Source: Bradyrhizobium manausense | Lineage (GTDB): Bacteria; Pseudomonadota; Alphaproteobacteria; Rhizobiales; Xanthobacteraceae | Direction of reading: 5' to 3' | DNA length: 64,000 nt | NCBI RefSeq assembly: GCF_018129685.1 | Contig: NZ_JAFCLG010000010.1 | Coordinates: 62,001-126,000, forward strand | Translations under genes and position numbers: made by a program | In this document: piece by piece, positions 1 through 8,927 of the stretch | Position numbering within the stretch: the stretch's first letter is position 1 | Layout: each line of letters begins with the position of its first letter | Notes under the pieces: model-generated | Databases searched by the model: none | The model's input: only the letters and a program-made list of their open reading frames with translations | What the model was told of the DNA's origin: nothing

Positions 1-739
1 AGGAGACGCCGGATTCGAGCATCACCATCTTCAGCCGCGGATATTTGGCGAATACGCCCTCAACAATGAGGCTGGTGAGCTGGGTCTGGAACGCCTGGGC
101 CTGACCGACATAGTCCTCGATGTGGTAGGAACCCCATCCCACCGCGGTCGGCGGATTGTGATAGGCGGAACCGGCGTGGATGCCGATCGGAAGGCCGTGC
201 CGTTCCGCGGCCTCGTAGATCGGCCAGAGCGCGCGCTTGCCGAGCGGCGTGTCGCCCATGACCAGCATCAGCACCTGCACGAAGCGCTTGTCGGCGGCAC
301 AGCGCTCGATCTCGGCGACTGATTTCTCGACGCTCTGTGTCGGGATCACGATCGAGCCGCGCAGCCGCTCGTCGCGATCGAGCCATTCCTTCGCAAGCCA
401 CTGGTTCAGCGCGCGGCAGAAAGCGGCCTGCATGTCCTCGGAAAATACCATCTGCACGCCATAGAGCGGATTGCAGATGGCGAGCTCGATCTGGAGGGGA
501 TCGAGCACATGGCGTTGCATGTCCGCGAGGCTCTCACCCGGCTTGCCGGTCTCGGGGCGCCAATCGGGCCGCGCAACGATCGGCGAGTTCTTCGGGTAGG
601 ATTGCGAGACGAGATCGACCATGCCGCGCGTCGTCACCTGGTCCCGCCAATAGTCGTTCAGGTACGGCAGCAGGCTGGTCAGATCAGGCACGGCCGGATG
701 CACGTCGCAATCGACACCGCCGGCGATCAGGGATGCCAT
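1..739 (-). CDS. Amidohydrolase (amidohydrolase 2 family), 3' part cut by window edge
   Basis: The protein begins at ATG 739 and runs off the left edge, so only about 246 residues are visible. An Asp-Cys-Asp-Val-His motif near residues 9-13 is the metal-binding start typical of amidohydrolase-2 (TIM-barrel) enzymes. A second metal-ligand candidate, Ile-His-Ala-Gly, lies near residue 190. Members of this family act on 2-pyrone-4,6-dicarboxylate, acarboxymuconate-type or other carboxylic substrates, and the sequence does not fix which. It is divergent from the CinA-type gene, with 157 bases between the two starts. The family call is fairly safe; the substrate is unknown. Confidence 0.8.
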   Translation of the reverse strand, partial: MASLIAGGVDCDVHPAVPDLTSLLPYLNDYWRDQVTTRGMVDLVSQSYPKNSPIVARPDWRPETGKPGESLADMQRHVLDPLQIELAICNPLYGVQMVFSEDMQAAFCRALNQWLAKEWLDRDERLRGSIVIPTQSVEKSVAEIERCAADKRFVQVLMLVMGDTPLGKRALWPIYEAAERHGLPIGIHAGSAYHNPPTAVGWGSYHIEDYVGQAQAFQTQLTSLIVEGVFAKYPRLKMVMLESGVS

Positions 740-896
740 GACGTCTCCCTCTTCACGTTTCCTCCCAAGGTCTTTTCTTCCACCATTCAAGCAGGCCTGC
801 CCTCCGGCCGCAACTCGGACAAGGCTTCTGTCAGAAGCCTTCCGTCATATGCTAGGAAGAATGAGCTCGGTTGCGAAGGAATGAGGGGTGACAGAG

Positions 897-1379
897 ATGA
901 GACAACTTGTCGGCATCGCGGAACAGGTCGCAGCAAAGTTGATCGCGCGCAAACAGACCATTGCGGTCGCGGAATCCTCGACCGGCGGGCTGATCGCGGC
1001 GAGCCTGCTCGCGGTCCCCGGCGCCTCCGCTTATTTCCTCGGCGGCGCGGTGGTCTATACCCGCGATGCCAGGCGCGTGCTGATGGATATTTCGGACGAA
1101 GGAATGAAGGGCTTTCGCTCCTCATCGGAGCCCTACGCCAAACTCCTCGCCGAACGGATGCGCGGCCGCTTCAATTCCGACTGGGGTCTGTCCGAAACCG
1201 GCGCGGCCGGTCCCACCGGAAACCGCTACGGCGATGCGGCCGGCCATAGCTGCATGGCGGTCGCGGGGCCAACAGCGGAGGTAATCACGCTGGAGACTGG
1301 CAGCAGCGACCGTTTCGCCAACATGCAGGCGTTCGCGGAGACGGCGCTGAAATTGTTGCTGCGGAATTTGGAGAGGTGA
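897..1379 (+). CDS. CinA C-terminal domain protein (nicotinamide-nucleotide amidase type)
   Basis: This is a stand-alone CinA_C/PncC-type protein of 160 residues without the N-terminal MoeA-like half of full CinA. It shows the conserved AESSTGG motif near residue 29, the FLGG-VVY segment, and the ETGAAGPTG motif near residue 104, all typical of NMN deamidases that recycle nicotinamide mononucleotide to nicotinate mononucleotide. Two starts are possible: GTG 888 preceded by AAGGA, and ATG 897 preceded by GAGGGG eight bases upstream. The ATG is preferred. A pncB gene for nicotinate salvage lies far away at 43.6 kb, so the two are not an operon. The biochemical role is inferred from the family. 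Confidence 0.8.
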   Translation: MRQLVGIAEQVAAKLIARKQTIAVAESSTGGLIAASLLAVPGASAYFLGGAVVYTRDARRVLMDISDEGMKGFRSSSEPYAKLLAERMRGRFNSDWGLSETGAAGPTGNRYGDAAGHSCMAVAGPTAEVITLETGSSDRFANMQAFAETALKLLLRNLER

Positions 1380-1413
1380 CGTGTCAAAAAACGCAACAGC
1401 CACGCGATCCAAT

Positions 1414-1479
1414 CCGTCATCCTGAGGTGCGAGACACGCGGCGCAACGCGCCACGTGGAGAGCCTCGAAGGATGGACGG
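1414..1479. repeat. Imperfect inverted repeat, intergenic Bradyrhizobium-type element
   Basis: The arms CCGTCATCCT (1414-1423) and AGGATGGACGG (1469-1479) pair with a single bulge, enclosing about 45 bases that can fold further. The element sits between the end of the CinA-type gene and the convergent DUF1488 gene, where it could end transcription from either side. Its opening words, a CGTCATCCTGAGG core, are familiar from dispersed intergenic repeats in Bradyrhizobium; that recognition is from memory. Confidence 0.5.
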
Positions 1480-1603
1480 CCGGGATGCAGCTGGGCCGTC
1501 GCCCTTCGAGGGCAGCTAAAGAAGCGGCCACCTCCAGCGACAATGGCTTCGCCATTGCGCGGGGGTGACGGTGAGAGATTTGTGTTCGCGGTGATGATCG
1601 ACG

Positions 1604-1879
1604 CTACCGCCCCAAATGGCGAACAAAAATCCGCACCACATAGCCCTTGAACCGCGGCGCCTCGTCGTAGAGATCCGACGCGATCCGCTCGATGGTCTCG
1701 CGCAGCGACGTGAATTGCGCCTGCCGCGCGCTGCTCTCGGTGCCTTGCATGCCCGCAAGCTCGTCCATCGCGGCATCGCTGATCTGGCACTGCACGACAT
1801 CTCCATCGCTCAGCATGGTAAAGCGGAAGGCCAGACGCTCGCGGTCGTGGCCGACGATCCTGTCGCGAGTCAGCGGCAT
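1604..1879 (-). CDS. DUF1488-like small protein
   Basis: This is a 91-residue protein with a good reading frame and typical codon usage. It resembles the small DUF1488-type proteins of Rhizobiales: a first strand (RERLAFRFTM), a short loop with DGDVVQCQIS, and a helical C-terminal half (LRETIERIASDLYDE). No catalytic motif or membrane segment is visible. It is convergent with the CinA-type gene. Function is unknown; the family match is from memory and moderate. Confidence 0.55.
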   Translation of the reverse strand: MPLTRDRIVGHDRERLAFRFTMLSDGDVVQCQISDAAMDELAGMQGTESSARQAQFTSLRETIERIASDLYDEAPRFKGYVVRIFVRHLGR

Positions 1880-1982
1880 CCAATTGTCCCGTTCGCACCC
1901 CCGAACGGGACAATGCTGAAATTCGCGCGACTTGTCACCCGGCAGGCGGCGAGCGTTTCACAGGCTGCCTTCCCGGCGGACG

Positions 1983-2615
1983 TCAGTACGCGAGAGCTGT
2001 TCCGGTGGGCTTGTCCAAGGCCGCGGCCAGTGATTTGTACTCATCGCAATCCGTCCCGCAAATGGCCGCGATCCGGCTGAGATGAAACATAGCTTGCTCG
2101 CGATTGCCCTGCTCGAGCTGCCACAAACCATAATACTGCCAGGTCAGCACATGGTTCGGGTCGATCTTCAGCGCGTGCTCGTACCAGAGCTGTGACTGCT
2201 TGTAGTCACCGAGCTTGCGGTAGGAGTAGCCGATCAGGTTCGCGACATTCGCACTGTCGTCATGGCCGAGCGCCTTCAACTGCGCGATCGCGGCGGCGTA
2301 GTCGTTGCGCTCGTAGATGGTGTCGTAGGCCACGCGGTAGCCCGCGGCGAAAGCCGGATCATCGATGCTCGACTGGTTATTGGCCTTCTTGCCCTTCTGG
2401 GTAGCCTTGGTGCCGCTGCGCGACGGATAGGTCGGGGCCGGCGTGCTCTGGCTGGAGGTGGGATGCGCGAAGGGATCCTCGCCGCCTCCGCCACCGCCGC
2501 CGCCGCCACCACCACCTCCGCCGCCCGCCGCCAAGACAGGCGCAGTTCCGGCTACGGCAACGAGCGCCGCAAGATACACGCCGCGAACGGCGAGCCTGAT
2601 GATCGGATTGACCAT
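1983..2615 (-). CDS. Exported TPR protein with a poly-glycine tract
   Basis: This is a 210-residue protein starting at ATG 2615, behind an AGGAG ribosome site. Longer in-frame starts upstream would put the signal peptide inside the protein and are rejected. Residues 1-30 form a Sec signal peptide ending in PVLAA. An uninterrupted run of 15 glycines follows, then a Ser/Thr/Pro/Lys-rich stretch. Residues 110-195 hold about two to three TPR-like helical hairpins (AYDTIYERNDYAAAIAQL, GYSYRKLGDYKQSQLWYE). It is probably a periplasmic protein-protein adaptor. It is followed upstream by amn on the same strand, 145 bases apart, so cotranscription is possible but not shown. Confidence 0.75.
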   Translation of the reverse strand: MVNPIIRLAVRGVYLAALVAVAGTAPVLAAGGGGGGGGGGGGGGGEDPFAHPTSSQSTPAPTYPSRSGTKATQKGKKANNQSSIDDPAFAAGYRVAYDTIYERNDYAAAIAQLKALGHDDSANVANLIGYSYRKLGDYKQSQLWYEHALKIDPNHVLTWQYYGLWQLEQGNREQAMFHLSRIAAICGTDCDEYKSLAAALDKPTGTALAY

Positions 2616-2760
2616 TGTGGTCTCCTGATGTCTGCTGGAATACGCCCCGGACGACATGATAACCCTGCGCCAGCAGGGATATTCCCGGACCACGTGCGCG
2701 CGCAGATCAGGAGTTCGGCACGACAGGCGTGCTGCCATTGTCCGGGCAGTTGCGGCCGGC

Positions 2761-4230
2761 TTACTGGAATGCGACTTCCGCAAAGCTGCGAAGCTTGCGC
2801 GAATGCAGCCGCTCCGATTCCTGCTGCTTGAGCCGTTCCAGTGCCTTCAGGCCAATCTCGAGATGTTGGCCGACGCGCCGTCGGTAGAATTCGCTGGCCA
2901 TGCCGGCGAGCTTGATTTCGCCGTGCAGCGGCTTGTCGGAGACGCAGAGCAGCGTGCCGTAAGGCACACGGAAGCGGTAACCGTTGGCAGCGATCGCGGC
3001 CGATTCCATGTCGAGCGCGACCGCGCGAGACTGCGACAGGCGACGGATGACCTCGGGCCCACTGATCTCCCAATTGCGGTTGTCGACGCTGGCGACCGTG
3101 CCGGTGCGCATCAATCGCTTGAGCTCGAAGCCTTCCAGACCTGTGACATCCTCAACCGCCTGCTCCAGGGCGACCTGCATTTCGGCCAGAGCGGGGATCG
3201 GCACCCAGGGCGGCAGCTCGCGATCGAGCACGTGATCCTCACGCACGTAGCCATGGGCGAGCACATAGTCACCGAGCCGCTGCGTGTTGCGCAGGCCGGC
3301 GCAATGTCCGAGCATCAGCCAGGCATGCGGCCGCAGCACCGCGACGTGGTCCGTGACGTTGCGGGCATTGGACGGACCAGTGCCGATGTTGATCAGCGTG
3401 ATGCCGCGATATCCCGGCGCGGCCAGATGAAACGCCGGCATGTTCGGTGTGCGCGCAGGCGCCGTTCCCGTCGTGCTTCCGTCGCTGCGCATCACGACGT
3501 TTCCGGGTGCAACGAACGCATCGAGCCCGGCTTCGCCGGACTGCAGCCGTTGCTGGCAGAGCTCCGCGAACGCATCGACGTAGAACTGGTAGTTCGTGAA
3601 AATCACAAAATTCTGGAAATGCTCGGGATCGGTGCCGGTGTAGTGATAGAGCCGGCGCAGGGAGTAGTCGACGCGGGCGGCACGGAATAGCGACAGCGGC
3701 TCGGGCGCGCCGGGCTGGAGTTCGAAAGTGCCGTCGGCGATCGCATCATCCATGGTGGCGAGATCAGGCACATCGAACGCATCGCGCAGCGATCGCGCAA
3801 TGGCCGAATTCTCGCTGGTGGTGATGGCGGCCTCGATGTTGATGTCGCGGCGATAGGCGAAGTGGATCGGGATCGGCTCGTTGGACTCGCCGATCTCGAC
3901 GGGAACGCCGTGGTTCTGGATCAACAAGCCGATCTGCTCGGTGAGATAGGCGCGAAACAGATCCGGCCGCGTCACGCTGGTCTCGTGCACGCCGGGTCCT
4001 GCGACAAAGCCGTAAGAGAGGCGCGAGTCCAGCCGCGCATGTGTCGCGGTGGTGAGGCGGACGAAAGGATAATAGGCCCGGACCCGCGTCGTGATGGCCT
4101 CGCCGGCGACGTAAGCCTCGAACCGCTCGCGCAGGAACTTGGTGTTGCGCTCGTAAATCTCTTCGAGGCGGGCGACGGCGAGGCTGGCGTCTTTGAAGGA
4201 TTTCGTGGCGATGGAGGGCGGGGATTGCAT
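2761..4230 (-). CDS. amn: AMP nucleosidase
   Basis: This 489-residue protein matches full-length AMP nucleosidase, which hydrolyses AMP to adenine and ribose 5-phosphate. The N-terminal half (to about 190) is the regulatory domain with the typical YYPFVRLTT and FAYRRDINIE segments. The C-terminal half is the nucleoside-phosphorylase fold with GITLINIGTGPSNARN near residue 278 and the VALDMESAAIAANG segment near 412. The start at ATG 4230 fits family N-termini; an upstream in-frame ATG would add 28 unrelated residues. No strong ribosome site is visible. It acts in cytoplasmic purine salvage. Confidence 0.93.
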   Translation of the reverse strand: MQSPPSIATKSFKDASLAVARLEEIYERNTKFLRERFEAYVAGEAITTRVRAYYPFVRLTTATHARLDSRLSYGFVAGPGVHETSVTRPDLFRAYLTEQIGLLIQNHGVPVEIGESNEPIPIHFAYRRDINIEAAITTSENSAIARSLRDAFDVPDLATMDDAIADGTFELQPGAPEPLSLFRAARVDYSLRRLYHYTGTDPEHFQNFVIFTNYQFYVDAFAELCQQRLQSGEAGLDAFVAPGNVVMRSDGSTTGTAPARTPNMPAFHLAAPGYRGITLINIGTGPSNARNVTDHVAVLRPHAWLMLGHCAGLRNTQRLGDYVLAHGYVREDHVLDRELPPWVPIPALAEMQVALEQAVEDVTGLEGFELKRLMRTGTVASVDNRNWEISGPEVIRRLSQSRAVALDMESAAIAANGYRFRVPYGTLLCVSDKPLHGEIKLAGMASEFYRRRVGQHLEIGLKALERLKQQESERLHSRKLRSFAEVAFQ

Positions 4231-4283
4231 GATTCGGCGCCGGGTTGTTAGCTCGAGTCGAACTATAGCAAAGAAGAAGGTCC

Positions 4284-4399
4284 CGTAGGGTGGGTTAGCC
4301 CTGCAGATGCGCAAGGCGCATCCGCTCGGCGTAACCCACCACTTCTGTTTCCGCGGACAGAGAAGCGATGGGTTACGGCTTCGCCTAACCCACCCTACG
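4284..4399. repeat. Intergenic inverted repeat (TAACCCACCCTAC family)
   Basis: The arms CGTAGGGTGGGTTAG (from 4284) and CTAACCCACCCTACG (to 4399) are near-perfect complements. Within the loop there are further internal copies of the GGGTTA/TAACCC words. It lies between the start of amn and the end of the HlyD gene. This kind of element is dispersed in Bradyrhizobium genomes (recognised from memory). It may act as a transcription terminator or an mRNA 3'-end stabiliser for the secretion operon's upstream neighbour. Confidence 0.6.
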
Positions 4400-4418
4400 A
4401 GATCGCGCCTGGCGCGCG

Positions 4419-5753
4419 TTACTTCTCCCTGAACGCCCGCATGAACTGGTCGTGCAGCGGCTTCAACAGGTACGACAGCATGGTGCGGTCGCCGGTCTGG
4501 ACGAAGGCTTCCACCGGCATGCCGGGGATCAGCTTGGAATCACCAAGCTTGGCGACCTCTTCAGCCGACATCGAGACGCGGATCGTATAATAGCTCTGGC
4601 CCGTGCGCTGGTCGGTGGTGACGTCGGGCGAGACGCGGCTGACGACGCCGGTGAGCTCGGGCGTGGTGCGCTGGTTGAAGGCGGAAAGGCGAAGCAGCGT
4701 CTTCTGGCCGATCTGGAGCTTGTCGATGTCGACCGGATTGACCTTGGCCTCGACCTGGAGGTCGTCGCCCTGCGGCACGATCAGCATCAGCGCATCGCCG
4801 GCGGTGACGACGCCGCCGACGGTGTGCACCGTCGATTGCAGCACCATGCCGTCCTGCGGTGCACGGATGTCGACGCGGCGGAGCTGGTCTTCGGCCGCGA
4901 CCTTGCGCTCGATCAGCTCGCCGATCTTGTCGTTGGTCTCGCGCAGATCCTTGGAAACCTCGCTCACCATGTCCTTGTCGACCTGGATGATCTGCAGCTC
5001 GGTCTCGGTGATCTTGCCCTTCCCCTGCGCCCGCTGAGCGATGTACTGCGCACGTTCGCCGTTGAGACGAGCCGAGTCACGCTCCAGCGTGGTCAGGCGC
5101 GAGATCTGCACCAGATGCTTGTCGTAGAGATCGCGCACGCCGGTGAGCTCCTGCTGCACCAGCGCGATCTCCTTGTCCTTGGCTTTCTCCTGGGCCTGGA
5201 GGCCCTCGATCTCCTCATTGAGCTGCTGGATGCGCTCACGCAGCTGGGCCTTCTGGCCGGCGCGGCCGTTGACGCGGACGTCGAACAGCTTGGTTTCGGC
5301 ATCGAGCAGCGCCTTGACATCAGGGTCGCCGCTGCGCTCGAGCAGCGCTTGCGGAAACGCGATCTTGTCGAGGCCGCGTTGCTCGGCCTGAAGCCGCGCC
5401 GCGCGCGCCTGCGCGGCATCGAGATTCTTCACGACAATGGCAAGGTTGGCCTTGGTGACGGTGTCGTCGAGCCGCACGACGATGTCGCCGGCCTTGACCA
5501 CGTCGCCGTCGCGGGCGCGCACCTCGCCGACCACGCCGCCGGTCGGGTGCTGCACTTTCTTGACGTTGGATTCGACCACGACTTGGCCGGGCGCGATCAG
5601 CGCGCCCGAGATCAATACCGTCGAGCCCCAGCCGCCGAGACCGGCGGCCAACAACGCCACGATTCCAAGGCCGAGAAACAGGTGAAACCGGATCGACTGC
5701 CGCACCGTCCTGGTCGCGGCGGGCTTCGTTCCGCCAACCGTCATCGTGCTCAT
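4419..5753 (-). CDS. HlyD/PrtE-family membrane fusion protein of a type I secretion system
   Basis: This is a 444-residue adaptor that bridges an inner-membrane ABC exporter to a TolC-like outer-membrane channel. One membrane segment is seen near residues 22-45 (FLGLGIVALLAAGLGG). A biotinyl/lipoyl hairpin half follows (GGVVGEVRARDGDVVKAG). A long coiled coil spans about 150-285, and the C-terminal beta-barrel has the PGMPVEAFVQTGDRT signature near 415. The start ATG 5753 overlaps the stop of the ABC gene by 4 bases (ATGA), so the two are translationally coupled. No outer-membrane partner and no obvious secreted substrate is encoded nearby. Confidence 0.9.
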   Translation of the reverse strand: MSTMTVGGTKPAATRTVRQSIRFHLFLGLGIVALLAAGLGGWGSTVLISGALIAPGQVVVESNVKKVQHPTGGVVGEVRARDGDVVKAGDIVVRLDDTVTKANLAIVVKNLDAAQARAARLQAEQRGLDKIAFPQALLERSGDPDVKALLDAETKLFDVRVNGRAGQKAQLRERIQQLNEEIEGLQAQEKAKDKEIALVQQELTGVRDLYDKHLVQISRLTTLERDSARLNGERAQYIAQRAQGKGKITETELQIIQVDKDMVSEVSKDLRETNDKIGELIERKVAAEDQLRRVDIRAPQDGMVLQSTVHTVGGVVTAGDALMLIVPQGDDLQVEAKVNPVDIDKLQIGQKTLLRLSAFNQRTTPELTGVVSRVSPDVTTDQRTGQSYYTIRVSMSAEEVAKLGDSKLIPGMPVEAFVQTGDRTMLSYLLKPLHDQFMRAFREK

Positions 5754-7417
5754 GGTTTGGCCACTCCGCCTTCGCTGACGATCTTGATCGGCGCCGGCGG
5801 CGTCGCGCGCGGCTGGAGCACCTGGGCGAGCACCTGCTCCTTCGGACCGAAGGCTTGCATGCGGCCATCGCGCAGCACCAGGATCTGGTCGACCGCCTCG
5901 ACGCCGATCGGGCGATGCGCCACCACGACAACGATGGCGCCGCGCTCGCGCGCGCTGCGGATCGCGCGGGTCAGCGCCTCGTCGCCTTCGGTGTCGAGGT
6001 TGGAATTGGGCTCGTCCAGCACGATCAGGAACGGATTGCCGTAGAGCGCGCGCGCGAGCGCCACGCGCTGGGCCTGGCCGGCGGAGAGCGAGCCGCCCTG
6101 CTCGCCGACCTGCGTGTTGTAACCCTCGCGCATCTTGATGATCATCTCGTGCACGCCGGCTTCCTTGGCCGCCGCGATGATTCCGTCGGATGTCGCCGCG
6201 GGATCGAAGCGGCTGATGTTCTGCGCGATGGTCCCGCCGAACAATTCGACGTCCTGGGGCAGGTAGCCGATGTAGCGGCCGAGCACGTCGGATGACCATT
6301 GGTCGAGCGCCGCGCCGTCGAGCCGGACCTTGCCGCGGATCGGCTGCCAGACACCGACCAGCGCGCGGATCAGCGAGGATTTTCCGGAGCCGCTCGGCCC
6401 GATCACGCCAAGGCCGTTGCCGGCTTCGAGCACAAAGTTGACGTCCTGGACGATGAGACGCTGGTCGCCCGGCGCCACCATGGCGATGCCCTCGACCGAC
6501 AGACGGCTGGTGGGCGCCTGCAGCTGCGTCGGGATCGTCTGCGCCGGCATCTGTTCAAGGAGGCGGCTTAAGCGCTGCCAGCTCTGGCGGGCCGCGACGA
6601 AGGATTTCCAGTGCGCGATCGCCAGATCGACCGGCGCCAGCGCGCGGGCCGACAGGATCGAGCCGGCGATAATGATGCCGGCGGTGGCCTCCTGGTGGAT
6701 GACGAGCGTGGCGCCGACGGCGAGCACGGCGGATTGCAGCATCATGCGCAGGACCTTGGCGATCGCCCCGAGACCGCCCGCGACGTCGCTCGCACGCTGG
6801 TTGCCGGCGAGGTATTTTTCGTTGGTCTCGCTCCAGCGCTGGTTGAGCCGGCCGGCCATGCCCATCGACACCAGCACTTCGGCGTTGCGGCGGCTGGACT
6901 GGGCAAGATCATTGCGCTGGGCGGCAAGGCCCATCGCCTCCTTCGCCGGCTGGCGGGACATGAACTCGGTGACCAGCGTCAGCCCAACCAGGATGACGGC
7001 ACCGACCAGCGCAGTCACGCCGATCCAGACGTGGAAGGCGAAACAGATGCCGAGATAGAGCGGCAGCCAGGGCAGGTCGAAAAACGCGCTCGGGCCCATG
7101 CCGCCGAGGAAGGAGCGGACATTGTCGAGATCGCGCAGCGGCTGCAGCCCCTCGTTGCGGTTGCCGACCAGCAGCGGCAGCCGCACGATGGTGTCGAAAA
7201 CGCGCTTGTTCAGGGCTTCGTCGAGCGCGGTGCCGACCCGCCCGAGGATGCGGCTGCGGATCATGTCGAGCACGCCCTGCGCCATATAGAGGCCGCTGGC
7301 GAGAACGATCAGGCCGACCAGGGTCGGAATGCTGCGGCTCGGCAGCACCCGGTCGTAGACCTCCAGCATGAAGATCGACCCGGTCAGATAGAGCAGGTTG
7401 ATCATGCAGCTCATCAA
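5750..7417 (-). CDS. Type I secretion ABC transporter (PrtD family), 5' end abnormal
   Basis: This is a fused permease/ATPase. The transmembrane region is about residues 1-290 with the PrtD-type segment GSIFMLEVYDRVLPSRS. The nucleotide-binding domain has Walker A GPSGSGKS near 345, the signature SLSAGQAQR near 450 and Walker B FLIVLDEPNSNLD near 475. The only starts in the open frame are TTG 7417 and ATG 7414. Homology-like sequence (SELGDALRACRTAFIGVG) continues upstream in frame to a TAA at 7493-7495, and the codons before that TAA read GTG AAG TTT GCG TCC. The native N-terminus may therefore be cut by a nonsense change, leaving either reinitiation or a pseudogene. It is cotranscribed with the HlyD gene. 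Confidence 0.85.
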   Translation of the reverse strand: MMSCMINLLYLTGSIFMLEVYDRVLPSRSIPTLVGLIVLASGLYMAQGVLDMIRSRILGRVGTALDEALNKRVFDTIVRLPLLVGNRNEGLQPLRDLDNVRSFLGGMGPSAFFDLPWLPLYLGICFAFHVWIGVTALVGAVILVGLTLVTEFMSRQPAKEAMGLAAQRNDLAQSSRRNAEVLVSMGMAGRLNQRWSETNEKYLAGNQRASDVAGGLGAIAKVLRMMLQSAVLAVGATLVIHQEATAGIIIAGSILSARALAPVDLAIAHWKSFVAARQSWQRLSRLLEQMPAQTIPTQLQAPTSRLSVEGIAMVAPGDQRLIVQDVNFVLEAGNGLGVIGPSGSGKSSLIRALVGVWQPIRGKVRLDGAALDQWSSDVLGRYIGYLPQDVELFGGTIAQNISRFDPAATSDGIIAAAKEAGVHEMIIKMREGYNTQVGEQGGSLSAGQAQRVALARALYGNPFLIVLDEPNSNLDTEGDEALTRAIRSARERGAIVVVVAHRPIGVEAVDQILVLRDGRMQAFGPKEQVLAQVLQPRATPPAPIKIVSEGGVAKP

Positions 7418-7646
7418 GCCGACGCCGATGAACGCCGTGCGGCAGGCACGCAGCGCATCACCGAGCTCTGACTTAAACCAATCTTTCCCTAGTTAGGACG
7501 CAAACTTCACCCCTTCAGGTTGGTGAAGATAGTCCTCTCAAAATTCACTGAATTTTAGGTTTACGTTAATCAGCCCGCGCAACTAGACGGATCCAACTTA
7601 GCAAACTGGAAGCTAAATCGGACGATTAGAACGCTACGACAAATCG

Positions 7647-8018
7647 CTACTTGATCAAGAATTCCTCGATCGCTTTGCCGTTATTCAACTGTGCAACCAA
7701 CCATTTAGGTTGCTTGCCGCGCCCCGCCCACGTCTCCGATAGATTATCCGGATTCTGGTATTTTGGTTGCACCGCGGGGTAATTGCGGCGGCCAGAATTT
7801 CCCGCAGTATAATCGCGATCGCGCGACTTCGTGGTGCCGGCCGCCTTGGAGGGCTGCCGAGGCACAGGGGTCAAGCCCGCGTTTAAAACGATAAGCTTTT
7901 GTTCAAGCTTGTGTTTTTCACTCTTAATTTTCTCGGCGAGAGTCTGCCGAACCTGATCATACAGATCTGACAACTGATCGACGGAGAGGCCTTCCAGCTC
8001 AAAAGGGCTGCAATCCAT
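7647..8018 (-). CDS. H-NS/HvrA-family nucleoid-associated protein
   Basis: This is a 123-residue protein with the two-part plan of H-NS proteins. The N-terminal coiled coil spans residues 12-45 (VDQLSDLYDQVRQTLAEKI) and is for oligomerisation. After a basic linker comes the C-terminal DNA-binding core at about 85-108 (YQNPDNLSETWAGRGKQPKW), which contains the WAGRGKQP AT-hook-like motif. Such proteins bind AT-rich DNA and silence acquired genes. The gene itself and the surrounding 1.4 kb are visibly more AT-rich than the rest of the window, which suggests transfer. No partner gene is adjacent. Confidence 0.85.
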   Translation of the reverse strand: MDCSPFELEGLSVDQLSDLYDQVRQTLAEKIKSEKHKLEQKLIVLNAGLTPVPRQPSKAAGTTKSRDRDYTAGNSGRRNYPAVQPKYQNPDNLSETWAGRGKQPKWLVAQLNNGKAIEEFLIK

Positions 8019-8927
8019 TTTCGTGTCCCGGGCGATTCATTAATGAACATTAATAATACATCAACTGGAACCTTTCAAGGCGGAACGAACCATCTCCTCC
8101 GGATATCATAAGGCGGAAAATACTCTATCGCAGCCGAGACAATGCTCATCGGCCTCATCGGCCGCCCTTGCTCCTGTCATAGGTCGACGCAACACTCGCT
8201 TTTCAGACAGCCCCGAATAGGGTTTTGAATGCTCAACTCAAGCCTTCCCAAGGATGGATCTCAATTGCCAACTCCCTCTTGCAGAGTTTCTTGAGCACGA
8301 CCTTGCATGAAGAAACTCTGATGAATTAGTTGACGCTTCCCGCACTCAGCGTCTCATCTCTCCGCATAACGAAAACCAAAAAAACCAAAAACGCTGATGC
8401 GCCCGTTGATCAATTGAGGATCCCTGGATTTTTCCCAACAAAGGTCCCTCACAATTCACACGTCGCGTGTTCATGGCACGCAAGAAGTCAATGCAAGCGT
8501 TCGCGCCGCGAGCTGATCTACTTCGTCATCGATCGCTCATACCATGAACGGTTGCTTGTTATCCGATCCCCGCAAGATCGAATGCGAACTCGGATGCAGC
8601 TCGAGTGAGACCTTCGACAGGACTTTTCGAGAGCGTTCGCCGATTTTGCGACAAACAAATCTGGTGGCAGGACCCCCTCGATCATGGCTGTCAGAAGAGA
8701 CGTACCAACCCCGGCTGAACAGGCCCGTGGTTGTACGGAATGCCGAGCACCAACTTCATCGCGGTAAGGTTGAGCAGTTAGCTTAATCGGCGTTGTTTGT
8801 TGCGCGTTTTCACCGATCGCATATCCATGATCGCACCGGGCTCCCCCAAGGCCCGGCCCCACCCAAGCAAAGCCGCTGAGCGAATATGGCTTGGCGGCTT
8901 TGTCGTTGTGTTGACGCGTAGAGGATC
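8019..8927. other. AT-richer stretch without a supported gene
   Basis: About 900 bases hold no reading frame with recognisable protein features. The candidate frames of 80-114 codons (8330-8608 plus, 8518-8862 minus, 8544-8786 plus) have poor composition and no ribosome site. Near its right end two hairpins follow one another: CCGGGC/GCCCGG around 8837-8857, and a 9-bp perfect stem CAAAGCCGC (8868-8876) with GCGGCTTTG (8894-8902). These could be a terminator or part of a small RNA, and neither is proven. Confidence 0.5.

Noticed and set aside
2466..2530. Poly-Gly codon array as a phase-variable switch
   Set aside because: The repeat unit is three bases, so slippage would alter length but not turn the gene off.
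2443..2628. Plus-strand frame encoding a poly-proline run
   Set aside because: It is the complement of the poly-Gly tract of the TPR protein and has no start context.
8330..8862. Three overlapping frames of 80-114 codons in the gene-free stretch
   Set aside because: They overlap each other on both strands, lack ribosome sites and show no recognisable pattern.
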